Part shown: positions 34,472 through 41,689 of the stretch, in pieces
Position numbering within the stretch: position 1 is the first letter of the stretch
Layout: every line of letters begins with the position of its first letter
Assembly: GCA_020849475.1 (NCBI GenBank)
Contig: JADLGE010000064.1
Location: 1-64,000, forward strand
Source of the DNA: Gammaproteobacteria bacterium
GTDB lineage: Bacteria; Pseudomonadota; Gammaproteobacteria; Ga0077536
Direction of reading: 5' to 3'
DNA: 64,000 nucleotides
Program-made: the position numbers and the translations under genes
Notes under the pieces: model-generated
Seen by the model: the letters and a program-made list of their open reading frames with translations, nothing else
Told to the model about the DNA's origin: nothing
The model's database searches: none

Positions 34472-35338
34472 TTAACCTCGGGGCGCGACGCGCGCACTGC
34501 CGTTGTTGAGCACCACCACGTTGCGTTCCAGCACTGAAGTGCGGAAATAGGCGATACCGTCTTCATTCCAGATCTCGGTGCGCAGGGTTTCGCCCGGCAA
34601 CACCGGTGACGAAAAGCGCACGTTCAAGGTCTTCATGCGCCGCGCGTCGTAATCGCAGCAGCTTTTAAGGATCGCGTGCATGGCCACGCCCAGGGTGCAG
34701 CGCCCGTGCAGGATGGGGCGCGCGAAACCGGCGCCGGTCGCCACCGCCGGGTCGGCATGCAGCGGGTTCATGTCACCGCACAGGCGGTACAGCAGCGCCT
34801 GGTTGAAGTTCGTCGTCAGGTCGCAAATCTGATCGGGCGCACGCTCCGGCGGCGCCGGCGGAGCGGGGCGCGCCTGGCTCTTGCCACCGAAACCGCCGTC
34901 GGCGCGCGCCAGCGTATTGGAGCGCACCGTCGCATAAAGCGTCTTGCCATCGACGCTGCGCAGTTCCTTTTTCAGGTAGACGAAGCAACCCTTGTCGGCG
35001 CCACGGTCGACCACGTCTTCGATGATGGTCTCGCCGCTCACGGTGCCCGACGGCGGCAGAGGCTCATGAATTTCGAGTGCTTCCTCGGCATGCAGCACCT
35101 GCTGCCAGGTGAAGCCGTACTGCGGGTCGCGCATCCAGAAACCGGGGTAGGCAATGACCAGCGCGAGGGTCGGCAGGGTTTGCAGCGCCGGCTCTTCGTA
35201 GACGTAGGGCAGTTGTTTCGGATCGACCGCATCGGCGCCGACGCCCACCGCCAGCGCGTAGAGGATGGCGTCTTTCACGCCATAGGTCTCGGTCTGTCTG
35301 TTGATGACGGTGCCGATCAACGCTGCGTGGTTTTTCAT
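34472..35338 (-). CDS. MaoC-family (R)-specific enoyl-CoA hydratase (MFE-2 hydratase 2 type)
   Basis: 288 residues with two hotdog halves. The hydratase-2 motif is intact in the second half: YRLCGDMNPLHADPAVA with Asp189 and His194, followed by GFARPILHGRCTLGVAMHA. It hydrates a trans-2-enoyl-CoA to the (R)-3-hydroxyacyl-CoA. The SDR three genes upstream has a matching 17beta-HSD4-like form; together they replace the two catalytic parts of eukaryotic multifunctional enzyme 2. ATG 35338 begins a family A palindrome-flanked gap. Confidence 0.9.
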   Translation of the reverse strand: MKNHAALIGTVINRQTETYGVKDAILYALAVGVGADAVDPKQLPYVYEEPALQTLPTLALVIAYPGFWMRDPQYGFTWQQVLHAEEALEIHEPLPPSGTVSGETIIEDVVDRGADKGCFVYLKKELRSVDGKTLYATVRSNTLARADGGFGGKSQARPAPPAPPERAPDQICDLTTNFNQALLYRLCGDMNPLHADPAVATGAGFARPILHGRCTLGVAMHAILKSCCDYDARRMKTLNVRFSSPVLPGETLRTEIWNEDGIAYFRTSVLERNVVVLNNGSARVAPRG

Positions 35339-35375
35339 CGGGACTCCTGTTCGCGTTCCAATTCTTTGTTTCTTG

Positions 35376-35405
35376 TTGTGGGTCAGACTGAAGTCTGACC
35401 CACAA
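35376..35405. repeat. Palindromic repeat, family A (copy A4)
   Basis: Perfect: TTGTGGGTCAGACT, centre GA, AGTCTGACCCACAA. It lies between two operon genes on the minus strand, 15 nt from the acyl-CoA dehydrogenase stop. It is followed by AATGACG, as is the copy at 59037-59064. Confidence 0.9.
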
Positions 35406-35420
35406 TGACGGGGGGTGTAT

Positions 35421-37106
35421 TTACGCGCCTTTCAGTATCAATTCCCGCGCCACGACCTTCAGAGCCAGCGTCTCTTCGGCGCCTTCGAAGATGGAAAGCA
35501 CGCGCGCGTCGACGAAATATCGACTGACGGCGGTCTCTTCCGAGTAACCCATGCCACCGTGAATCTGCATCGCTTCGCGGGTGATGGATTCCGCCGCGCG
35601 ACAGGCGTAGAGCTTCACCAGGCTCGCTTCCATGTGGCCGCGGCCCTGGTCCATGAGGCGTGCGACGTCGTAGGTCATTTCCTGGCAGGCGCGCAGATTG
35701 GCGGCCATCGACACCAGCTTGGCGCGCGTCAATTGGTATTCGGCCAGGGGCTGACCAAACACGCGGCGATCTTTGGCATAGCGGATGGCGGCTTCGAACG
35801 CCGCGCGCATCACGCCGCAGGCGCGCGCCGCGGTCTGCAGGCGACCGCCGGCGAAACCGGCCATGGTGTGGTAGAAGCCGCGATTGAGTCCGGCCGCACC
35901 GCCGATGATGTTCTCCGCCGGCACGAACACGTTATCGAAGAACAGCGTGTAGGAATGCATGCCGCGGTAGCCGATGGTGGGAATGGCCTTGCCGCTCAAG
36001 ACGCCGCCCGAGGGCTGACGGAATTCAAAGGCCTTGTCGTCGGTCGGCGGTTTCTCGAGCAGGAACAGGGTCAGGCCCCGGTGGCCGGCGGCCGGGTCGG
36101 CGTCGGTGCGCGCCAGCACCATCAACAGGCCCGCCTTGCCGGCGAACGTGCACCAGGTCTTGGCGCCATTCAAAAGGAATCCGCCGGCGGTCGGCGTGGC
36201 GCGCAGGCGCACGGCGGCGACGTCGGAGCCGCAGTCGGGCTCGGTGACCGCGATGGCGACGATGGGATTGCCGCTCGCGATGCCGGGCAGCCACTGCCTT
36301 TTCTGCGCTTCATCGCCGCCCGCCATGATTGCGCGCGACAGGATCTCGGGGCGCGTCAGCGGACTGCCAGCGGCGGCCAGCGAGGCGCGCGACAGTTCTT
36401 CGGTCACCACGCACATCGCGAGGTTGTCGTGCCCGGACTCTGGCGCGGTGCCGCCATAGGCTTCGGGAATGGACAGCGCGAAGCAACCCATCTCGACCAG
36501 CGCGGCGAGGATGTCTTGGGGAATGCTCAAGTCATCGCGGTGAATGTGTTCGGCCTGCGGCGCGACGATGTCGTCGGCGATACGCGCGAAACTCGAGGCG
36601 ATGATCTGCTTGTCTTCGTCGAGCAGGGAGCGGCCGTGAGTGCCGTGTTCCAGGATCTGCGCGGCGGTCGCTTCGAGAAAGGCCGGGTCGAGATGGGTGG
36701 CATTGAAGCGCTCCGCGGCAGCGGTCTCGAAGGCCTCGTTGACTTCGCGTCCAGTCAAGCCCGTCACATGTCGAATCTTCTCGAAGCGGGCACGCAGCTT
36801 GAGCAGGATTTCGGCCACGAACGCACCCGCCAGATGGCTTTCGAACGCCGCACCATGTTCAACGCCGTCGCGCTCGGTCATGCACGAGCGCGCGTAGTCG
36901 ATGATGGCGTCGGCGGCATGCAGTTCGGCATTGATCATGGCGAACTCATAGCCCTGCACCTGGCAGTGATCGAGGGCCTCGTTGGCATCGGCGGCGCTCG
37001 TCACCTGCGCGTGCGTGTGACGCAGCGCGCGACGGAACAAGGCGTCGATGCCCTTGAGAACCTCGGGCACCGCGGCCAGGGTCGAAGCTTGTGCGGATGG
37101 GTTCAT
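35421..37106 (-). CDS. Large acyl-CoA dehydrogenase with N-terminal extension (methylsuccinyl-CoA dehydrogenase-like length)
   Basis: 561 residues, about 160 more than ordinary enzymes. The extra N-terminal domain (1-155) is mostly helical (FRRALRHTHAQVTSAADANE ...) and lacks a known motif; the core begins near residue 160. FAD motif VAIAVTEPDCGSDVAAVRLR, then GYRGMHSYTLFFDNVFVPA. A Glu is retained in FEGAEETLAL, at the MCAD-type position. Length and extension resemble (2S)-methylsuccinyl-CoA dehydrogenase of the ethylmalonyl-CoA pathway, but no ccr or ecm gene is here, so another substrate is as likely. AGGTGA at 5 nt favours ATG 37106; GTG 37115 is an alternative. Confidence 0.85.
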   Translation of the reverse strand: MNPSAQASTLAAVPEVLKGIDALFRRALRHTHAQVTSAADANEALDHCQVQGYEFAMINAELHAADAIIDYARSCMTERDGVEHGAAFESHLAGAFVAEILLKLRARFEKIRHVTGLTGREVNEAFETAAAERFNATHLDPAFLEATAAQILEHGTHGRSLLDEDKQIIASSFARIADDIVAPQAEHIHRDDLSIPQDILAALVEMGCFALSIPEAYGGTAPESGHDNLAMCVVTEELSRASLAAAGSPLTRPEILSRAIMAGGDEAQKRQWLPGIASGNPIVAIAVTEPDCGSDVAAVRLRATPTAGGFLLNGAKTWCTFAGKAGLLMVLARTDADPAAGHRGLTLFLLEKPPTDDKAFEFRQPSGGVLSGKAIPTIGYRGMHSYTLFFDNVFVPAENIIGGAAGLNRGFYHTMAGFAGGRLQTAARACGVMRAAFEAAIRYAKDRRVFGQPLAEYQLTRAKLVSMAANLRACQEMTYDVARLMDQGRGHMEASLVKLYACRAAESITREAMQIHGGMGYSEETAVSRYFVDARVLSIFEGAEETLALKVVARELILKGA

Positions 37107-37126
37107 GGCCGTCACCTATCGCGTGC

Positions 37127-38038
37127 TTACACCGGATCCCAGGGCCACACGTCCTGCGAACGGTCGAGGGCGTAGAAGTCCGCCTTCATGGCCGGCATGC
37201 AATGCTCGGCGATGGTCTCGGCGGTCCAGCCGTCACCGCGGTGCATGGAACGCTTCGGCCGATGCTGGCTCATGAGGAAGATTTCATTGTTGCGCACGGC
37301 AAAGATCTGGCCGGTGACTTCCTTGGCCGCATCGGACAACAGATACACCGCCATCGGCGCAATCTTGGCCGGCGTCATTTCCTTCAGACGCTCAACGCGC
37401 TGACGCTGCACTTCGTCGGTGATCGGAATGGTGCCGATCATGCGCGTCCACGCGAACGGCGCGATGCAGTTGGACCGCACGCCATTGCGCCCCATGTCCA
37501 GTGCAATGCTCTTCGACAGCGCGGCGATGCCGAGCTTGGCGGCGGCATAGTTGGCCTGGCCGAAGTTGCCGATGAGGCCGGAGGTCGAAGTCATGTGCAC
37601 GTAGGCGCCGGTGTTGCGCTCACGGAAATGATCGGCGGCGGCGCGGCTCACGTAGAAACTGCCGTTCAGATGCACGTCGATGACGGCATGCCATTCATCG
37701 AGGCTCATTTTGTGAAACATGCGGTCGCGCAGAATGCCGGCGTTGTTGACCACGCCGTCGAGCTGACCAAAATGGCTGATGGCGTCGGCAATCATGGCCT
37801 GCGCATCTTCATAGCGCGCCACGCTGCCGAAGTTGGCGACTGCTTGGCCACCCATGGCTTCGATTTCGCGCACCACTTCCTTGGCGGGCGTGCCTTCGAT
37901 GTCGGCGCCGTCGGTGCTGGCGCCGAGATCGTTCACCACCACCTTGGCGCCCGCGGCCGCCATCGCCAAAGAAAAATCGCGGCCGATGCCGCGTCCACCG
38001 CCGGTAACCAGTACTACTTTGCCGTCGAGCATACCCAT
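37127..38038 (-). CDS. SDR dehydrogenase, MFE-2/17beta-HSD4-like
   Basis: 303 residues. Rossmann motif VTGGGRGIG at 11-19, NNAG at 98-101, and catalytic Ser151, Tyr164, Lys168 (YAAAK). The region after residue 185 (APFAWTRMIGTIPITDEVQR, KIAPMAVYLLSDAAKEVTGQ) matches the 3-hydroxyacyl-CoA dehydrogenase domain of peroxisomal multifunctional enzyme 2. With the hydratase-2 gene nearby it would oxidise the (R)-3-hydroxyacyl-CoA. It is the gene before the 561-residue dehydrogenase, 20 nt apart. Confidence 0.9.
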   Translation of the reverse strand: MGMLDGKVVLVTGGGRGIGRDFSLAMAAAGAKVVVNDLGASTDGADIEGTPAKEVVREIEAMGGQAVANFGSVARYEDAQAMIADAISHFGQLDGVVNNAGILRDRMFHKMSLDEWHAVIDVHLNGSFYVSRAAADHFRERNTGAYVHMTSTSGLIGNFGQANYAAAKLGIAALSKSIALDMGRNGVRSNCIAPFAWTRMIGTIPITDEVQRQRVERLKEMTPAKIAPMAVYLLSDAAKEVTGQIFAVRNNEIFLMSQHRPKRSMHRGDGWTAETIAEHCMPAMKADFYALDRSQDVWPWDPV

Positions 38039-38115
38039 GATGCGAAGACCTCCGTCGTCTTGAAAATTTGTAGTGTGTCGTTCAAAGCGGCGTGTGGTTG
38101 CCGCTCATGTCGTCG

Positions 38116-39015
38116 TCAATCGTCGTCGTCCGGCGCGCGCGGCTCGCTGGCGTCGTCGAGCAGCTCTTCGGCGAGCTGCTTCAATTCATCGAGTATGTCG
38201 TCGAGCTCGCGCGCCATGATCCACACGATCATTTCGTCGGCGCCGGCCGCTTCGATCTCGTCGCGCGCGGCGGCGCTGCGGAACAGGCCTTCCAGGGCAA
38301 ACGGCGCGACGTGGATGCTGCTGCGGTCGCGGCCGGCGGCGGCGCAGGCGGCGTTCAATTCGCGACAGCCGGCGGCGAATTCGTCAATGGACGACATCAC
38401 CGGTATCCAGCCCTCGCCCCAGCTCACGACGCGCTTGAATACGCGCGCCGAGCCCGAGCTGCCGAACATCACGGGCGGCCCGGCTGAGGTCTCTGGTTTG
38501 GGATAGGAACGCAGCGCGGGGAAGTTGTAATAGCGGCCGCTGTGCGCGGGCGCATCTTCGCGCCACAGCTTGCGCATCACTTCCACGCACTCACGGGTCT
38601 GGGTCCAGCGGTGATCGAAATCGACGCCGAGGATTTCTGATTCTTCGCGGTTCCAGCCGGCGCCGATACCGAACTGCACACGGCCGTGGCTGTAATGGTC
38701 GACCGATGCGACCTGCTTGGCGAGGATGAGCGGGTTGTGTTCCGGAACGAGACAGATACCGCTGCCGAGCTTGATGCTGCGGGTGGTGGCGGCGGCGCGC
38801 GCCAGCGCCACCCACGGGTCGGGCATCTGCCACAGGTAGTCGGGCGGCGGATTGCCCGGGTCACCGACGTAATCCGATGCAAACGACATCGGCATGATGG
38901 CGTGCTCCGGCACCCAGTAAGAATGAAAGCCGAGATCTTCGGCGGCCTTGGCCACGATGGCCGGATCGCCGCGCCTATCGGGCAGGATCTGAAACACCCC
39001 GATTTTGAGTGACAC
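38116..39015 (-). CDS. LLM-class F420-dependent oxidoreductase
   Basis: 299-residue single TIM barrel: LKIGVFQILPDRRGDPAIVA, DLGFHSYWVPEHAIMP, CLVPEHNPLILAKQVASVDH, SHGRVQFGIGAGWNREESE. This group commonly uses F420H2 rather than FMNH2. The tail ends in an acidic run (ASEPRAPDDDD). GTG 39015 is the start because GGAGG lies 6-7 nt before it; an in-frame start at 39054 is weaker. It is first gene of the leftward operon and diverges from the cofactor F420 operon 256 nt away, a context which supports F420 use. Clear paralogue at 59089-59973. Confidence 0.88.
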   Translation of the reverse strand: MSLKIGVFQILPDRRGDPAIVAKAAEDLGFHSYWVPEHAIMPMSFASDYVGDPGNPPPDYLWQMPDPWVALARAAATTRSIKLGSGICLVPEHNPLILAKQVASVDHYSHGRVQFGIGAGWNREESEILGVDFDHRWTQTRECVEVMRKLWREDAPAHSGRYYNFPALRSYPKPETSAGPPVMFGSSGSARVFKRVVSWGEGWIPVMSSIDEFAAGCRELNAACAAAGRDRSSIHVAPFALEGLFRSAAARDEIEAAGADEMIVWIMARELDDILDELKQLAEELLDDASEPRAPDDDD

Positions 39016-39180
39016 GAACGACCTCCGCTGCGACTCGAAAATGGCCTGCGTCACGCCCGGTGGGCGGGATGCATGGACTGGCCTGGAATGCGCCGAATAG
39101 TACTCGATTCATTCCTGGGGCGACATTGCCGAACCGAGGGTGCGTGCGTCGCGTGCGGCGCTTGCGCGGGCGCGGCCCTT

Positions 39181-39198
39181 CGCGGTTACATTACCGCG
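39181..39198. promoter_or_regulatory. Palindromic site between the LLM and cofE genes
   Basis: CGCGGT, spacer TACATT, ACCGCG, inside the 256-nt divergent promoter region about 75 nt upstream of cofE. It has the size of a dimeric repressor operator; no regulator is encoded next to it. Confidence 0.3.
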
Positions 39199-39271
39199 CC
39201 CGGCACGGTCGGGCGCTGGCGCCGAAACCCGCATTCGCGCCGTGCCAGACCACCAGCGGAGCGGATTGTCC

Positions 39272-40033
39272 ATGCCCCAAATTTCCCTCACCACGCTGTC
39301 GCGCATTCCTCTTATCAAGCGCGGCGACGATCTGGTCGCAGTCATACTGCGCGCGGCCGCCGACGACGGCGTCGAGTTCGCTGACGGCGACATCGTGGTG
39401 CTTGCACAGAAGATAGTGTCGAAAGCCGAAGGGCGACTGGTGCCGGTCGCCAGCGTCACGCCCGGCGAGCAAGCCATCGAGCTCGCGAATGCGACCGACA
39501 AGGACCCGCGCATGGCGCAGTTGATTCTCGATGAAGCGGCCTACGTGATGCGTCGCAAGCCCGGCGTCATCATCGTGCGCCACAAGCTCGGCCATGTCGG
39601 CGCCAATGCCGGCATCGATCAATCCAACGTCGAGCATGAGGGCGGCGAACATGCGCTGCTATTGCCGGTAGACCCGGACGCTTCGGCGCAACGACTGCAT
39701 GACGCCTTGCGCGCGGCGCTTGGTCGCCATGTCGGCGTCATCATCTGCGACAGCATGAACCGACCGTGGCGACTCGGCACCATCGGTGGCGCCATCGGCT
39801 GTGCCGGCATTGAAGTGCTGGACGATCGCCGTGGTCAGCACGACATGTTCGGCCGCGAACTCAAGGTCACCATGATCAATCGCGCCGATTCGATCGCGGC
39901 GATGGCGACGTTGATCATGGGGGAATCGGTAGAACGCACGCCGGTGGCGGTGGTGCACGGCTTTGCAGTCGACGCCCACCATGGACGCGCGGCCGACATC
40001 ATTCGGCCGGCCGCCGACGATCTGTTTACCTGA
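39272..40033 (+). CDS. cofE: Coenzyme F420-0:L-glutamate ligase (CofE)
   Basis: 253 residues. It adds gamma-linked glutamates to F420-0 with GTP. Typical sequence: SRIPLIKRGDDLVAVILRAA, DGDIVVLAQKIVSKAEGRLV, then GVIIVRHKLGHVGANAGIDQ, IICDSMNRPWRLGTIGGAIG and GQHDMFGRELKVTMINRAD. The protein stops at the ligase domain: the FMN-binding C-terminal domain of actinobacterial FbiB is absent. First gene of a four-gene operon with 2-, 7- and 3-nt gaps. ATG 39272 has GCGGAGCGG upstream. Confidence 0.93.
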   Translation: MPQISLTTLSRIPLIKRGDDLVAVILRAAADDGVEFADGDIVVLAQKIVSKAEGRLVPVASVTPGEQAIELANATDKDPRMAQLILDEAAYVMRRKPGVIIVRHKLGHVGANAGIDQSNVEHEGGEHALLLPVDPDASAQRLHDALRAALGRHVGVIICDSMNRPWRLGTIGGAIGCAGIEVLDDRRGQHDMFGRELKVTMINRADSIAAMATLIMGESVERTPVAVVHGFAVDAHHGRAADIIRPAADDLFT

Positions 40034-40035
40034 GC

Positions 40036-40977
40036 ATGGCCAGCTATGTCGCGCTGAGCGGTGGCGTGGGCGGTGCCAAGCTGGCACTGGGGCTCACCCA
40101 TCTGCTCCCGCCGCAGGACCTGACGCTGGTGGTCAACACCGGCGACGACTTCGAACATCTCGGTCTCCACATCGCGCCCGATCTCGATACCTTGATGTAC
40201 ACCTTGTCGGGCCTCAGTAATCCGGACACGGGCTGGGGGCGGGCAGGGGAATCCTGGCAGTGCCTCGATGCACTGGCCGAACTCGGCGGTGAAACCTGGT
40301 TTCGTCTCGGTGATCGTGACCTGTCGGTGCACCTGCAACGCAGCCTGCGTCTGCGCGCCGGCGTGAGCCTCAGCGATGTCAGCGCCGAACTCTACACGGC
40401 GCTCGGCATTCGCCATCGCGCTTTGCCGATGAGCAACCAGGCGGTGCGCACGCAAGTGCATACCGATGGCGGCACGCTGGCCTTTCAACATTATTTCGTG
40501 CGCGAACGCTGCGCACCACGTGTCACGGGTTTCAGTTTCGAGGGCGCGGCGACGGCGCAGGCCGCGCCCGGTGTGCTGGAGGCGCTGCGTGCGCCGGACC
40601 TGGCCGGTGTCATCATCTGCCCGTCGAATCCGTTTCTGAGCATCGACCCGATACTGGCCGTGCCCGGCGTGCGCGACGCTTTGCAACAATGCACGGCGCC
40701 GGTGATCGCGGTGTCGCCGATAGTCGCTGGTCTGGCCATCAAAGGACCGACTGCCAAAATCATGGAAGAACTTGCACTGGCGCAAACCGCGGCCGCGGTC
40801 GCGGCGCACTATGGCACGCTCATCGATGGCTTCATTCTCGATGAAACGGACCGTCATCTGGCCGCCCAGATCAGCACACAGACACTGCGTGTGAGCTGCG
40901 CTCAGAGCGTCATGGTGACGCTGGACGATAGGATCAATCTGGCGCACACTGCCCTCGACTTTTTGCGAACATTCTGA
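40036..40977 (+). CDS. cofD: 2-phospho-L-lactate (or PEP/3PG) transferase CofD
   Basis: 313 residues. It transfers the phospho-lactyl-type group from the CofC product (guanylyl-linked) to the deazaflavin FO, giving (dehydro-)F420-0. The N-terminal VALSGGVGGAKLALGLTHLL and LTLVVNTGDDFEHLGLHIAP are diagnostic; also DTLMYTLSGL, GVIICPSNPFLSIDPIL and SPIVAGLAIKGPTAKIMEEL. Overlap-like spacing with cofE implies one operon. Confidence 0.95.
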   Translation: MASYVALSGGVGGAKLALGLTHLLPPQDLTLVVNTGDDFEHLGLHIAPDLDTLMYTLSGLSNPDTGWGRAGESWQCLDALAELGGETWFRLGDRDLSVHLQRSLRLRAGVSLSDVSAELYTALGIRHRALPMSNQAVRTQVHTDGGTLAFQHYFVRERCAPRVTGFSFEGAATAQAAPGVLEALRAPDLAGVIICPSNPFLSIDPILAVPGVRDALQQCTAPVIAVSPIVAGLAIKGPTAKIMEELALAQTAAAVAAHYGTLIDGFILDETDRHLAAQISTQTLRVSCAQSVMVTLDDRINLAHTALDFLRTF

Positions 40978-40984
40978 AGCCGTC

Positions 40985-41686
40985 ATGTGGGTCGTCGTTC
41001 CCGTCAAACGTTTCTCGAATGCGAAGACGCGACTGGCGCCGCTGCTGTCGGCGGCTGAGCGCGAATCCTTGGCGCAGGCCATGTTGAACGACGTGCTGCG
41101 CGCGATTGCCGAGAGCCGTCGTGTGGCGGGTGTGCTGGTGGTGTCGCGCGAAGTGCGCGCGCGCTATAGCGTGGAGCGGGTCGGTGGCCTGTTTCTGGAA
41201 GACACGGCGAACTGTCTTTCGAGCGCGATAGTGCTGGCCGGCGAATGGCTGGCAACCCATGGCCAGCGCGGCATGTTGATGATTCCCGGCGACGTGCCCT
41301 TGGTCAGTGGTCGCGAGATAGATGACTTGCTGCTTACCCATCGCGGTGCACCGGCAGTGACGCTGGTCCCCGATCGTGAACAGGACGGCACCAATGCGCT
41401 GGCCGTCAGTCCCGTCGACGCCATCGAGTTTGCGTTTGGCCAGGGCAGCTTCGCCAAACATCGACAGGCGGCGCAGGACGTCGGCATCCAGGCGCAGGTC
41501 GCCCTGCTGCCGGGCCTGGCGCTCGACGTCGACAATCCCATGGATCTGCAGACGCTGTTGACCTACGACAGCGAGACCGAGACCCTGGCCTATCTATGTG
41601 ACAGCGGCATCGCGCGCCGCGTCATGCCACATCACACCAGTGCGCGCGACTTAAGTGACATCGCCGCCGCTTCACGGTTGTTGTAA
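40985..41686 (+). CDS. cofC: 2-phospho-L-lactate guanylyltransferase CofC
   Basis: 233 residues, nucleotidyltransferase fold. MWVVVPVKRFSNAKTRLAP (start), LNDVLRAIAESRRVAGVLVV and MMIPGDVPLVSGREID are typical; then DREQDGTNALAVSP and SFAKHRQAAQDVG. It activates 2-phospholactate, phosphoenolpyruvate or, in Paraburkholderia rhizoxinica, 3-phosphoglycerate with GTP; the choice sets the F420 side chain and cannot be read from this sequence alone. Confidence 0.93.
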   Translation: MWVVVPVKRFSNAKTRLAPLLSAAERESLAQAMLNDVLRAIAESRRVAGVLVVSREVRARYSVERVGGLFLEDTANCLSSAIVLAGEWLATHGQRGMLMIPGDVPLVSGREIDDLLLTHRGAPAVTLVPDREQDGTNALAVSPVDAIEFAFGQGSFAKHRQAAQDVGIQAQVALLPGLALDVDNPMDLQTLLTYDSETETLAYLCDSGIARRVMPHHTSARDLSDIAAASRLL

Positions 41687-41689
41687 GTC

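Noticed and set aside
35415-37175. A 586-codon plus-strand frame across the large acyl-CoA dehydrogenase
   Set aside because: The minus-strand reading has all dehydrogenase motifs; the plus reading is low-complexity His/Gly/Arg-rich.
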